64,000 bases of DNA from an uncultured Bdellovibrionales bacterium (GCA_937903155.1 CALCZU010000030.1:1-64000); one strand, 5' to 3'; positions 52,120 through 61,573 are shown, numbered from the stretch's first letter. Numbers and translations: made by a program. Notes: a model not told the origin generated them from the sequence alone.

Positions 52120-53180
52120 TACATTCTTCCTGTTACTTCACGGATAATTTTTAAAGCGTTTTCGACATCCTTCTTTGTAATATCAAGATGCAGGACCGCT
52201 CGGAAGCGGCTTCCGCCAAAGAAGGAAAAGCGCACGCCGTGTTTTTTGAGTTCACTGACAAATTCTCGGGTTGTTACTTTCGGGTGCTTAAAGTGGAAAA
52301 ACACCATATTCGTCGAAGGCTTTGAAGTTTCTACTTCGATGTGTGGAATCCCTTCGCCTAAACCAAAAGCAAAGAGACGCGCATTTTCGTGGTCTTCATG
52401 GATGCGCTCAACGTTATGTTTCAAAGCGTAGAGACCTGCTGCAGCCAACATTCCGCTTTGTCTCATCGCTCCGCCACTCACTTGTTTTAATCGTCGAATT
52501 TCTGCGTACTGAGGTTTGTCATAAGCAATGACGGCGCCCACAGGACATCCAAGTCCTTTCGATAAACAAACCGTCACGGTATCAAATTGAGAAGCAATTT
52601 TGTGTACAGCAACACCTGATGCAGTAGCGGCGTTAAAAAGTCTTGCGCCATCTAAATGCGTTTTTAAATTGAGTTCACGAGCCGTGGTGATCACTTCAGA
52701 CAATGTTTCTAAGGGCCAAGCAACTCCCCCTCCAACGTTGGTGGTATTTTCGATGGAGACCAATCGACTCTTCGGAGTGTGGGGTCCTGTGGCGTGACGA
52801 AAATATTGGATCAAATCGGCCTTAGAAAAAATGCCTTGTTTCGTGTAGATGGGACGCGATTGAACGCCCGAGTTCGCGGAGGCAGCGCCTCCTTCAGCGT
52901 AAAAAATATGGCAATCCCCATCGGCAATCAGTTCCTGCCCAGGACTGCATTGCAATCGAATCGCGATTTGATTCGCCATGGTGGCTGACGGCAAAAACAT
53001 CGCGCAACCCTTGCCGAGCATTTCGGCTAACTTTGTTTCGAGTTCGAGTGTGGTGGGATCTTCGCCCTGTTGTTCGTCGCCGACGACTGCATTCATCATC
53101 GCTTCTCGCATTCCTTTTGAGGGACGAGTCACAGTGTCGCTGTAGAAATCAATTCCTGTAAAAAACGGGCCGATAGACAT
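52119..53180 (-). CDS. ltaE: Low-specificity L-threonine aldolase
   Basis: PLP enzyme splitting L-threonine or allo-threonine to glycine and acetaldehyde. FYSDTVTRPSKGMREAM opens the protein, GDEQQGEDPTTLELE and HLDGARLFNAA (PLP-binding Asp and His region) follow, and the Schiff-base Lys is in VCLSKGLGCPVG. Length 353 is normal. The gene is upstream of lepB and overlaps it by one base, so the pair are co-transcribed, although no functional link is known. Confidence 0.93.
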   Translation of the reverse strand: MSIGPFFTGIDFYSDTVTRPSKGMREAMMNAVVGDEQQGEDPTTLELETKLAEMLGKGCAMFLPSATMANQIAIRLQCSPGQELIADGDCHIFYAEGGAASANSGVQSRPIYTKQGIFSKADLIQYFRHATGPHTPKSRLVSIENTTNVGGGVAWPLETLSEVITTARELNLKTHLDGARLFNAATASGVAVHKIASQFDTVTVCLSKGLGCPVGAVIAYDKPQYAEIRRLKQVSGGAMRQSGMLAAAGLYALKHNVERIHEDHENARLFAFGLGEGIPHIEVETSKPSTNMVFFHFKHPKVTTREFVSELKKHGVRFSFFGGSRFRAVLHLDITKKDVENALKIIREVTGRM

Positions 53181-53242
53181 AGGCCGGCATCATAGGCAGT
53201 GCGCCTAAGAATGTAAAGCAAAGCGGGAGTCAGTCTTAAGTC

Positions 53243-53965
53243 TTAGAAATTGATTCGGAATGCAGCTGTCGCATACGACGAACCGAGGTCATACATCGCG
53301 GTTGTAGTCGTCACTTTTTTCGGAACGCTGTAATGGTAAATTCCTTCTAATCCAAAACTGATTTCGCGGCCCACGATAAAATCCCATCCGATACCCAGTT
53401 CAATTCCGACAGTCGTTAAGAAAGTATCATTTCCTGCCGTCACCAGTCGGGTGTTGTCAAAAGACACGTCGTTGAAATCAAAGGACCCTTGGAGTTTCAC
53501 GTAGGGAAGAAAACGATTGGAAGTGAAAGTCGCCTGAGTTCCAATTGCGATATTGGAAGTCGTTAACTTTCCAGAGGCCGCTCCGTTTTTATGAGTTGTT
53601 GAAGCTCTGTGAGTGCTGATAACAAAAGACCAAGGAGCAATCGCTTCCCAGATGAAATGAAGTCCGATAAGAGGAGCACTTTGAAAATCATTTGCAAAAT
53701 CGCCCATCGGGATAAACATGCCGATATCGATTCCGAGTCTTCTATCTAAACTTTGGTAGTGTGCGAGATCCTCTTCTTTGGTCGAATTCGCAAGTCTTCT
53801 ACGAGATCCATCTCGGGGTTCGGCTTTGGCAGTGGCTTCCAAGTTATCAAGATTTGCGGCTTCAGTCGTTGGCTCTGCTTCAACGCTTTTGCTACGCAGT
53901 CTTTCAGCAGAATTTGCAGCTTGGGTTAATGTCAGTGCCAATAGAAGAAGTGTGATTTTTTTCAT
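53243..53965 (-). CDS. Outer-membrane beta-barrel protein
   Basis: Signal peptide (MKKITLLLLALTLTQAANSA), an acidic and alanine-rich periplasmic segment (residues 21-70), then eight or so amphipathic strands of an OmpW/OmpA-like small barrel (RRLGIDIGMFIPMGDF, APLIGLHFIWEAIAPWSFVIS, FLTTVGIELGIGWDF). It ends in ATAAFRINF, with the terminal Phe used by the BAM complex. No substrate or receptor role can be inferred. It lies 70 bases from the OmpA-like gene upstream, possibly the same transcript. Confidence 0.75.
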   Translation of the reverse strand: MKKITLLLLALTLTQAANSAERLRSKSVEAEPTTEAANLDNLEATAKAEPRDGSRRRLANSTKEEDLAHYQSLDRRLGIDIGMFIPMGDFANDFQSAPLIGLHFIWEAIAPWSFVISTHRASTTHKNGAASGKLTTSNIAIGTQATFTSNRFLPYVKLQGSFDFNDVSFDNTRLVTAGNDTFLTTVGIELGIGWDFIVGREISFGLEGIYHYSVPKKVTTTTAMYDLGSSYATAAFRINF

Positions 53966-54037
53966 CTCATTATTGTCGTCGATTTTAGTGAAATTAAAAA
54001 GGGGGTAGTAATGCGAGTGGTCAAATGGGGGAGGCGA

Positions 54038-55459
54038 TTACTCAAGGATGAAGAATTCCACTCGACGATTAATCGCGCGTCCTTCTTCAGTGGCGTTACT
54101 GGCGCGGGGTTTGCGCTTTCCGTATCCCTGCGTCAGGATGGTTTCAGAACCAATTCCCTTTCCGACGAGATACCTTTTAACTGAGTTGGCTCGGTCTAGC
54201 GACAACTTCAAATTGTAATCTTCGCTATGGCTCGAATCGGTGTGACCTGCGATTAAGAGTTTTTTGACGTTGTTTTGTTTGATGACGTCAGCGATTTGAT
54301 CGAGCAAAGAATGACTTTCGGGATCGAGTTCTGCTTTTCCGACTTTGAATTTGATAATCTTACGAATCACAAATTTTCTGTCGACTACACTCACATCGTT
54401 TGTCGTGTAGTAATGTTTTCGTTCGGTTGATGTGAGACCAAACGTGTAACTGGCTTGTCCAATAATCTGAAAATCGGGTGAGAAGGGAACACCGGCGACA
54501 ACGCCTTTACCCAACGCAATATCGGTTCCGAGTAAGAGCGCAAAACTTTTATTTTCAAGTGGAGTAATTCGACTTCCTACGGAGATTTTTGAAGGCGTTT
54601 TTCCAAAACCTAAACCTGAATTGATATGAGTTGTGTTCCAGTATTCGACGAAGGGGATAAGATATGCGCCGAGTTTATATTCCGCTCCGAGACCCAGAGT
54701 GAACGTATTGTATCGACTGAAATTAAAAAACATTTCGGGTTCGAGGTTTGCCGTTGTTTTTGAAGTCCGGATTTCCGGGAGATGAAAAAGGGCATTCGCA
54801 TGTAAAAATAAAGGCAGTCCGCTCGTTTCCAAAAATCCGTAAGTTCCGGCCAGTCCAAAACCGGCGCTCAATGTTTGTCCGGCCGGACTAAGCGCGTTGA
54901 AATTCGAAGCGACTAAAATATTTGCGATAGGTGCTACAAAAAGGCTTTCATTAATCTTAAAAGAATACATCCCAGAAAAATTAAAATCTCCCAGAGACGA
55001 AATCAGTTGTTGAGGATCTCCAAAAGTGGTCGAAGAATTTCTTCTTTCAACCGACAGTGTCAGATTTTGCGTCGGCGAATAGCCGACAAAAAGACTTTCG
55101 GCGATCGTCGTTGCTTTTCCAGGGCCAAAGGTCGGAAGCGGGTTTGTGACCGAATAGAATTCTCCGCCAATCCCAAAACTCAAAGCGCCGTTTGGAAGAC
55201 TTTCGGCCGAGCGGACTCGGAAGATGCCGGCTTCCCCCCAGTTGCTTGAATAAATATAATTATTCCGGATTTCGGTTTCACCTTCGACCGTTTTGTCTTC
55301 GCCCTTTACAAATTCGCGCTGTTCAATGGGTCTTTCTTTGGGTTTTCCTTCTCTTTGAAGCGTATCTAAATCAGGAGCTGAATCTTCAGCAAAAGCAAAC
55401 AGCGAAAGAACTATGAAGAAAACGACATATTTTAAGTTTTTCATCGGTTTTGTAGGCAT
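54038..55459 (-). CDS. Outer-membrane protein with C-terminal OmpA domain
   Basis: The start at 55459 is chosen because the frame from 55615 would begin with a charged stretch inside the divergent fliL-like gene. A signal peptide (KYVVFFIVLSLFAFAE) precedes a glycine- and aromatic-rich barrel region (about 80-345) and a periplasmic OmpA-like peptidoglycan-binding domain (about 355-473) with KFKVGKAELDPESHSLLDQI, IAGHTDSSHSEDYNLKLS and AINRRVEFFIL. The barrel part is larger than OmpA's, resembling transport-type barrels. It would tether the outer membrane to peptidoglycan. Confidence 0.82.
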   Translation of the reverse strand: MPTKPMKNLKYVVFFIVLSLFAFAEDSAPDLDTLQREGKPKERPIEQREFVKGEDKTVEGETEIRNNYIYSSNWGEAGIFRVRSAESLPNGALSFGIGGEFYSVTNPLPTFGPGKATTIAESLFVGYSPTQNLTLSVERRNSSTTFGDPQQLISSLGDFNFSGMYSFKINESLFVAPIANILVASNFNALSPAGQTLSAGFGLAGTYGFLETSGLPLFLHANALFHLPEIRTSKTTANLEPEMFFNFSRYNTFTLGLGAEYKLGAYLIPFVEYWNTTHINSGLGFGKTPSKISVGSRITPLENKSFALLLGTDIALGKGVVAGVPFSPDFQIIGQASYTFGLTSTERKHYYTTNDVSVVDRKFVIRKIIKFKVGKAELDPESHSLLDQIADVIKQNNVKKLLIAGHTDSSHSEDYNLKLSLDRANSVKRYLVGKGIGSETILTQGYGKRKPRASNATEEGRAINRRVEFFILE

Positions 55460-55565
55460 TTGATTTCTTTTAATTTTACCACTGGATGCTTGGAATCTGC
55501 GGATGAATTTTATTATTTTCTTCACGATATGAAATGCTGCGTCAAAATAGGTTATACTCTTAAGT

Positions 55566-56246
55566 ATGTTGAAACGTATGAGCCAAAGCGTAACGATCGT
55601 TTTACTAATCACCACTCTGGTGTTCAGTGGGTACTTTATTTTTGTTTCCTACCGAGCGCTTACAGAGTTATCCAAAACCGAGTTACCTCCTTTGCCCCCT
55701 CAAAAAGAATTAGCTTCAATTGAGGAACACGGCGGCGGTCATGGTGGCGGTGGAGAACATGGCGGAGGCGGAGAGCACGGAGCTCCCCCACCTGCTGAAG
55801 GTGGACATGGTGGCGGTCACGAAGCCCCTCCTGCGGAAGCCCATGGCGGTGGAGGAGAACATGGTGCGCCCGCAGCCGATGCTCATGGCGGTGGGGGCGG
55901 ACATGGTGAAGCCGCAGCTGGAGCCCCTGCAAAAAAATCGGAGTCTTTAGCCATCATCAGCTTTGATGAAGTTTTTGTGAACGTGGCGGCGGATCAAAGA
56001 TCTTACGGGCTCGGAATCAAGCTCGAACTCGAACTATTTGAAGAGGGCAGCCGAGCCATCATTGAGAAACGTCAACCTGCGGTAAAAAATGCCATCATTC
56101 AAACTTCGCGCGAACAAGATTTTCACCAGCTCAATACGATCGCAGGAAAGCTTTATTTTAAAGAGCTTTTAGCAGAGAGAATTAATGAACAATTTGGAGC
56201 ACCTCTGGTTCGAAACGTCCATTTTTCTTCCTTCTTCCTGCAATAG
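55566..56246 (+). CDS. fliL: FliL-like protein with a histidine/glycine-rich linker
   Basis: One N-terminal membrane helix (about 9-30), a Pro-rich spacer, then residues 54-120 rich in HGGG/EHG repeats (ten His, many Gly and Glu) and a C-terminal FliL domain from about 130: DEVFVNVAADQRSYGLGIKLELELFEEG, AVKNAIIQTSREQDFHQLN, GKLYFKELLAERINEQFG, VRNVHFSSFFLQ. FliL surrounds MotA/MotB stators and supports torque. The linker is unusual for FliL and could bind metal ions or be a flexible spacer across the peptidoglycan. No flagellar genes adjoin, but MotA/MotB lie at 22.6-24.0 kb. Confidence 0.8.
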   Translation: MLKRMSQSVTIVLLITTLVFSGYFIFVSYRALTELSKTELPPLPPQKELASIEEHGGGHGGGGEHGGGGEHGAPPPAEGGHGGGHEAPPAEAHGGGGEHGAPAADAHGGGGGHGEAAAGAPAKKSESLAIISFDEVFVNVAADQRSYGLGIKLELELFEEGSRAIIEKRQPAVKNAIIQTSREQDFHQLNTIAGKLYFKELLAERINEQFGAPLVRNVHFSSFFLQ

Positions 56247-56297
56247 ACCGAGTGTTTAGTTTACTAATCTTCCTTAAAAAGATATCGTCGTCTTATC

Positions 56298-57740
56298 GTG
56301 TTTACGAGAAAGACCAAAATTGTTGCGACGGTGGGACCTGCTGTTCAATCGAAAGAATGGCTTGAGAAGCTTGCGCGCGCAGGCACAAACGTATTCCGCT
56401 TAAATTTTTCTCACGGAAATCATCCTGATTTTTCTCGCATTATTTCAGACATTCGCGAAATCGAAGAGCGTTTAGGAAGACCCATCGGAATTATGGCCGA
56501 TGTTCAGGGACCTAAAGTTCGCATTGGCCGACTCGAAGGCGATAAAGTCGAACTCAAAAAAGGCGAAGAGGTTTACATCACGTCTGAACCGATTATCGGT
56601 GGAAGAAAAGATGGAAAGTTAACTCTTCCGACAGGCTATAAAGATTTTGTCAAAGACGTGGCGCCTGGCTACACCGTCTTGCTCGACGATGGACTCATGG
56701 CCTTAAAAGTTTTGGAGCGGTCAAAAACCGAATTAAAATGCGTTGTCGTCGATGGCGGGATGTTGTCTCCTAATAAAGGCATCAATGTTCCTGAAGCTTC
56801 TTTTTCGGCGAATGCGATTACTGAAAAAGATTACGAAGATATTCTTTTCTGTATTGAAAGAGGCGTTGAGTACATTGCAATGTCGTTTGTGAGAACGGCA
56901 CAAGAAGTCCGACATCTTAAAAAATTTATTGATTCGCGCGGCAAGCGCATTCAGGTCATTGCTAAAATTGAAAAGCGAGATGCTCTGGCAAACTTAGAGG
57001 CCATCATTGATGCTTCCGACGGTATTTTGGTCGCGCGTGGAGATTTAGCCGTTGAAGTCGGCAACGAAAGAGTGCCTCTTCTTCAGAAAAAAATTATTCG
57101 TAAAACCAATTTGCGTGGAAAAACCGTCATCATCGCAACACAGATGTTGATGTCGATGGTTGATAATCCGAGACCCTCGCGTGCCGAAGCCTCAGACGTT
57201 GCGAATGCGATTGTCGATGGTACCGATGCGGTCATGCTTTCAAATGAAACGGCCGTCGGAAAATACCCGCTCGAAGCTATCGGCATGATGTGCAAAATCA
57301 CCGAGGAAATGGAAGCCGATCCCGAGCCTCAACCGATTTTATACGATGAGTGGGAACTGCCTGAGGGCGGACAAGAATATATTGCTGTGCTGCAAAGTGC
57401 AGTTCGCCTTGCCTCGATTGCCAAAGCAAAATGGATAGTCGTTGTGACACAGTCGGGTTACTCGGCGACTCTCGTATCGAAGTGCCGGCCAAATAACCGA
57501 GTATTAGCAGTGACTTCAAGTATGGAAGCTTACCGACAACTCGCTTTAAAATGGGGTGTGGAAGGCATCGTGATGGAAGATATGGATACGCTGATCTCCC
57601 AAACGGCTGTCTTTGAAGCGATCGGTCAAAGACTTCTAGCATTGAAACTCGTCAACAGCGGCGATAAAATAATTATTACTGCCGGGCTTCCACGTTTAGC
57701 CCACGGATCAACCAACACAATCAAAGTTCACCAGATTTGA
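56298..57740 (+). CDS. pyk: Pyruvate kinase
   Basis: Last step of glycolysis, making ATP and pyruvate from phosphoenolpyruvate. KIVATVGPAVQSKEWLEKLARAGTNVFRLNFSHG starts the barrel, the K+/Mg2+ signature is IQVIAKIEKRDALANLEAII, and GDLAVEVGNERVP and MLSNETAVGKYP are the other active-site blocks. Length 480 is standard. The start is GTG at 56298, as no ATG lies near the family N-terminus. It is followed by the ftsB-like gene after 20 bases. Confidence 0.96.
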   Translation: MFTRKTKIVATVGPAVQSKEWLEKLARAGTNVFRLNFSHGNHPDFSRIISDIREIEERLGRPIGIMADVQGPKVRIGRLEGDKVELKKGEEVYITSEPIIGGRKDGKLTLPTGYKDFVKDVAPGYTVLLDDGLMALKVLERSKTELKCVVVDGGMLSPNKGINVPEASFSANAITEKDYEDILFCIERGVEYIAMSFVRTAQEVRHLKKFIDSRGKRIQVIAKIEKRDALANLEAIIDASDGILVARGDLAVEVGNERVPLLQKKIIRKTNLRGKTVIIATQMLMSMVDNPRPSRAEASDVANAIVDGTDAVMLSNETAVGKYPLEAIGMMCKITEEMEADPEPQPILYDEWELPEGGQEYIAVLQSAVRLASIAKAKWIVVVTQSGYSATLVSKCRPNNRVLAVTSSMEAYRQLALKWGVEGIVMEDMDTLISQTAVFEAIGQRLLALKLVNSGDKIIITAGLPRLAHGSTNTIKVHQI

Positions 57741-57760
57741 TTCCTTTTTAAGGGATAAGA

Positions 57761-58060
57761 ATGAATCTCGACACGCATTTTTCGCGCTCGTATCTCTATT
57801 TTGTGCGCATTCCACTCATCTTTTTTTTCGTGAGTTTAATTTTAATGGGCATTCTCGCCAAAAGAGGCATCGTGGACTGGAGACGGATGGTTCACGAAAA
57901 TGAAAACCTGCATTTAAAACTGGGACAACTTGAAAAACAAAAAACAAAACTTTTACGCGAAAACGAACTGCTCGAAAAAAACGCTGAATATCAAGAAAAT
58001 GTCATTCGTCAGACTTTAGGTTATATTAAAGCCAACGAAACCAGCATTGAATATGAGTGA
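57761..58060 (+). CDS. ftsB: FtsB/DivIC-like septum formation protein
   Basis: A 99-residue bitopic protein: an N-terminal membrane helix (about 16-36) followed by a leucine-zipper-like coiled coil (NENLHLKLGQLEKQKTKLLRENELLEKNA). This is the usual FtsB/DivIC layout, which bridges FtsL and FtsQ in the divisome. The typical glycine-tyrosine turn after the coil is only weakly present (LGYIKANE). It lies 20 bases after pyk and overlaps the GHMP kinase gene by eight bases. Confidence 0.72.
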   Translation: MNLDTHFSRSYLYFVRIPLIFFFVSLILMGILAKRGIVDWRRMVHENENLHLKLGQLEKQKTKLLRENELLEKNAEYQENVIRQTLGYIKANETSIEYE

Positions 58061-59105
58061 AAAAGAATCTTTCAGCGTCTTCGCACCGACCCGCGCCGAT
58101 CTTGCGGGGGGCACCATCGATTTGTGGCCCGTCTATAATTTTTTCGAATCCGGAAAAACAATCAACGTCGCACTCGATTTAAAAGCAAAGATCCATTTTT
58201 CTTTTTCGAGTGCTTCAACGACCGAAGTCGTGGTTCACGGAATGAATTCCGAAGTGGCAAGATTTTCTGGCAAAGTCACATCCGATGCGATTAAAAAAAT
58301 GCCGAGCAGTTGCCAGTTTCCTGCTCATATCGTGTCGTCATTTTTCAAAACGTACGAAGGATTGAAAAATCTCCATCTCGAAGTCAAAGTCGAGTCCGAA
58401 GCTCCCCCTCGCAGTGGTTTAGGTGGCTCTTCGACGATTTGTGTGGCCATGGCTAAAGGTCTCGGAAAAGTGTACGAAAAATTCACCGGCGAAAAGTGGC
58501 GCTGGGAAATCCTCGAATGGTCGAAAGATGTCGAAGCAGGGTTCTTAAGAGTTCCCACGGGCACGCAAGATTATCTCGCGTCGCTCTTCGGTGGCTTGAA
58601 TTGTTTTGAGTCAAGGTACGGCGGAATTACTCAAACAAGTTACACTCCCAAAGTTTTTACGGAACTTTCAGAAAGAGCTCTCGTTCTTTACTCAGGGGAA
58701 ATGCACCACAGTGGACTCAGTAACTGGGAAGTCTACAAATGTGCCGTCGAAGGAAAAAAATCCGTTTTGGAAGGATTTGAAAAAATCCGAGCAATCGCTG
58801 ATCAAATAGACAAAGTTTTTAAATCGACTTCAGTTTCTTGGAAAGAAATCGGAAATCTGATTAGCGACGAATGGAAAGTCAGAAGAGAGACGTTCCAAGT
58901 CCACACGCCCAAACTCGACGAAATCGTCGATTTTATCTCTAAACAACCCGTCCTCGGAGTCAAAGTCTGCGGCGCCGCCCAAGGCGGATGCTTACTCACG
59001 CTCGTCGAAAGCAATCACCGAAAAGCTTTAGAGGAAGCTTGCACCAAACACGGCATCCAAATTTTGAAGACCTCACCTTATGCCTCCGGCGTTCACGTGA
59101 AGTAA
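58053..59105 (+). CDS. GHMP kinase, HddA-like sugar kinase
   Basis: The fold starts FAPTRADLAGGTIDLWPVYNFFESGKTINVALDLKA, close to D-glycero-alpha-D-manno-heptose 7-phosphate kinases; the ATP-binding GHMP motif is PPRSGLGGSSTICVAMA (about residues 112-128). VEAGFLRVPTGTQDYLASLFGG and KVCGAAQGGCLLTLVE complete the family pattern. A short in-frame TTG at 58047 is a poorer start than ATG at 58053. HddA would act between the GmhA-like and HddC-like enzymes at 8.5-10.6 kb, so the pathway genes are split across about 50 kb of this window. Confidence 0.78.
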   Translation: MSEKESFSVFAPTRADLAGGTIDLWPVYNFFESGKTINVALDLKAKIHFSFSSASTTEVVVHGMNSEVARFSGKVTSDAIKKMPSSCQFPAHIVSSFFKTYEGLKNLHLEVKVESEAPPRSGLGGSSTICVAMAKGLGKVYEKFTGEKWRWEILEWSKDVEAGFLRVPTGTQDYLASLFGGLNCFESRYGGITQTSYTPKVFTELSERALVLYSGEMHHSGLSNWEVYKCAVEGKKSVLEGFEKIRAIADQIDKVFKSTSVSWKEIGNLISDEWKVRRETFQVHTPKLDEIVDFISKQPVLGVKVCGAAQGGCLLTLVESNHRKALEEACTKHGIQILKTSPYASGVHVK

Positions 59106-59157
59106 TTTGAAGCTGGCCGTTGCCTAATCCAAGCAAAACGTAAATCCGCCCGACCCT

Positions 59158-59351
59158 GTCTTTGCGAGGAGCGAAGCGACGACTTGTCCGGCGCAGCTTT
59201 AGCGGAGACGGAAGCAATCTCGCTGTACTTGAGAAGAACTTTGGATGCGTCGGTATTGCGAGACCGCCTTCATACAACGGACAACCTCAGCCCTCAACCA
59301 GGGCGCTCTTATGCATCGAGATTGCTTCGTCGCTGCGCTCCTCGCAAAGAC
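59158..59351. repeat. Dispersed inverted repeat, copy B with an insertion in one arm
   Basis: The outer arms (59158-59182 and 59327-59351, core TTTGCGAGGAGCG) are inverted copies with one mismatch, and GAAGCAATCTCG (59211-59222) pairs with CGAGATTGCTTC. About 28 bases interrupt the left arm between these parts and have no counterpart on the right. The arm sequence matches copy A at 51213-51304. It fills the gap between two convergent genes. Confidence 0.8.
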
Positions 59352-59372
59352 GGGGTTCCGCGCGGAAGGACG

Positions 59373-60371
59373 TTACCCTAACTTTTCAATCTTAATTTTC
59401 CCATTCACCTGAGAACTCTTATAAAGCGCGTCTATCACTGCCAAATTTTCCAGTGAGTCTTGCGAACCTAGAGGCAACGCCTCATCGAAAAGAATATGTC
59501 GGTTGAAGTTCTCAATCATGGTCGTCACTTGATCCGCTGTTTCAAATTTCAAAGTCTCTTTCAATTCTCCTTTTTCCCAAATCTCGGCATCAGAGTTCGA
59601 AAAAGGATTCCACATTTGAGGGACACGCAAAATCGCTTCGGTTCCGACGACTTCCAAGGTGCCCCGATACGCATGATTAAAACTCGAATGAAAAAGTGCG
59701 GATTTTCCATCCGAAAACTCGAGGAGCGCGCTCATTTCGGTATCAATTCCATTTTTGTAAACAGCGGATGAAAAAACACTTAAAGGTTCTTCTTGAAACG
59801 CCCAGCGGATTCCGGAGATGCAATAACATCCGACGTCGTAAAGACTCCCTCCGCCTAGTTCCGGGGTTCGTCGGGACAAAGAGTATTCATCGGTTAGTAA
59901 GAAATTTAATGCGGTATTCACGTGTCTGACTTTTCCTAGCCTTCCGCTGTCGACAATTTTTCTCAAGGCTTGGGTCCGCGGATGGTGAGGCCACATATAA
60001 CCTTCCATCCATTTCACTTGGTTTTCTTTGGCCGCAAGAATTGCTTTCTGAGTTTGTTCGCGTGTAACACAGAGAGGTTTTTCGCAAAGGATATGTTTTC
60101 CATTCTTCACTGCTTTGACCATCCATTCAAAATGCAAGGCATTCGGAAGTGGGATGTAGATCACATCAATTTCAGAATCGCCAATCAGATCTTCGTAGCT
60201 ACGGTGGGCTTTCGCAATCTTGAATTTATCTGCTGCTTCTCGCGAGCGCTTGAGATCGCGACTGGCAATCGCATACGCCTCAGAAGACGCAGCCTTTTGA
60301 ATCGCTGGAATCAGCTTATTGCCAATTCGTGAAACTCCGAGAATTCCCCATTTCAGTCGTCGCTCTGTCAT
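59373..60371 (-). CDS. Gfo/Idh/MocA-family oxidoreductase (second copy)
   Basis: N-terminal Rossmann motif GILGVSRIGNKLIPAI, the family EKP motif in HILCEKPLCVTRE, and the C-terminal GGGSLYDVGCYCISGIRW block with the catalytic-region Tyr/Cys. About 332 residues. It differs from the sugar-operon member and looks closer to trans-1,2-dihydrobenzene-diol or xylose dehydrogenase-like proteins, so the substrate may be a free sugar. Divergent from the sarcosine-oxidase-like gene with 78 bases between. Confidence 0.85.
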   Translation of the reverse strand: MTERRLKWGILGVSRIGNKLIPAIQKAASSEAYAIASRDLKRSREAADKFKIAKAHRSYEDLIGDSEIDVIYIPLPNALHFEWMVKAVKNGKHILCEKPLCVTREQTQKAILAAKENQVKWMEGYMWPHHPRTQALRKIVDSGRLGKVRHVNTALNFLLTDEYSLSRRTPELGGGSLYDVGCYCISGIRWAFQEEPLSVFSSAVYKNGIDTEMSALLEFSDGKSALFHSSFNHAYRGTLEVVGTEAILRVPQMWNPFSNSDAEIWEKGELKETLKFETADQVTTMIENFNRHILFDEALPLGSQDSLENLAVIDALYKSSQVNGKIKIEKLG

Positions 60372-60449
60372 GCTCTCCGATCTATTCTCACACCTTCAGT
60401 ATTTCAAGTTTTCAAAGCAAAAGTCATCTTGTAAAACTGTGTAGTGAAA

Positions 60450-61550
60450 ATGTACGACGTCATTGTAGTGGGGCTGGGAGCGATGGGAAGTGCTGCCGCC
60501 TATCATCTTACGAAGAGAGGTCTTTCTGTTTTAGGCGTCGAGCAGTATTCCATGGCCCATGCTTTGGGAAGTTCTCACGGTGAAACTCGACTCATTCGTA
60601 AAGCGTATTTTGAAAACTCAGCTTACGTGCCCTTACTTGAATGCAGTTACGAACTTTGGAATGAACTCGAGAAAGAAACTGAGACCTCATTACTTCATCA
60701 AACCGGACTCGCAATTTTTGGAGCTCCTTCAAGCCCAGTTTTAAAAGGGAGTCTCGCGAGCAGCCGGCTTTTTAAAATTCCGGTCACGGAACATTCGCAT
60801 GCCGAAAGTGTCCAGCTTTTTCCTCAGTTTGAAATTCCGAAAGACTTTATTTCTTTAGTCGAACCGAGCGGTGGGTACTTAGAAGTTGAAAACTGCGTCC
60901 GGGCGTTTTGCGAAGCTTCTAAAAATAGAGGCGCCGAACTTTTATTCGAAACTCGAGTCAAACAATGGAAATCGAGAGGAACGCGATTTGAGATCGAAAC
61001 GGACATTGGACACTTTTCTTCCCGTTACGGTGTTTTTACAGCGGGCGCTTGGACGGGAGACGTTTTAAAAAGTCTTTCTCTCCCTTTAAAAGTGCACCGA
61101 GTTCCGCAGTTTTGGTTTGAATCGAAAGCGACTCAAAAAGAAGTCTGCTTTGCCTTCGATATGCCTTATGGGTTTATGTACGGTTTTCCGAAAATCAATG
61201 GCCTTCAAAAAGTGGCCGCTCACATTCCGGGAGAAATCGTTTTCGATCCTGCAACTGTTGATCGCAAAATTTCAGAAAACGATATTTCCCTCACTCGTCA
61301 ATTTGTGGGAGATCAACTCAAAAAGTTTCAAGTGGATCCTGTCAAATCTTCGGTTTGCATGTACACGATGACACCCGATAGTCACTTTATTTTGGATGTT
61401 TTACCGGAAAAACCTAATTGCGTCCTTGCGGCGGGGTTTTCGGGCCATGGATTTAAATTTGCTTCGAGTCTGGGAGAAGTTTTGACCCGTCTACTCTTGA
61501 AGGATCCGCTCGGGTATGACATAAATTTCTTACGCCTTAATCGATTTTAG
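60450..61550 (+). CDS. Sarcosine oxidase/N-methyltryptophan oxidase-like flavoenzyme
   Basis: FAD-binding motif VVGLGAMGSAAAYHLTKRG at the N-terminus, then the SHGETRLIRKAY substrate/FAD block. CMYTMTPDSHF holds the Cys that binds FAD covalently in monomeric sarcosine oxidases, and SGHGFKFASSLGEVL is the closing FAD motif. These enzymes oxidise N-methyl or secondary amino acids to release formaldehyde or imines. Length 366 fits. An in-frame GTG at 60444 is another possible start; neither has a clear ribosome binding site. Confidence 0.88.
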   Translation: MYDVIVVGLGAMGSAAAYHLTKRGLSVLGVEQYSMAHALGSSHGETRLIRKAYFENSAYVPLLECSYELWNELEKETETSLLHQTGLAIFGAPSSPVLKGSLASSRLFKIPVTEHSHAESVQLFPQFEIPKDFISLVEPSGGYLEVENCVRAFCEASKNRGAELLFETRVKQWKSRGTRFEIETDIGHFSSRYGVFTAGAWTGDVLKSLSLPLKVHRVPQFWFESKATQKEVCFAFDMPYGFMYGFPKINGLQKVAAHIPGEIVFDPATVDRKISENDISLTRQFVGDQLKKFQVDPVKSSVCMYTMTPDSHFILDVLPEKPNCVLAAGFSGHGFKFASSLGEVLTRLLLKDPLGYDINFLRLNRF

Positions 61551-61573
61551 GCCTTTCGGCAGATGGAGTAGAG

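Noticed and set aside
55715..55930. Short tandem repeats in the FliL-like gene as a separate repeat element
   Set aside because: They encode the in-frame His/Gly linker and are not identical at the DNA level; described with the gene.
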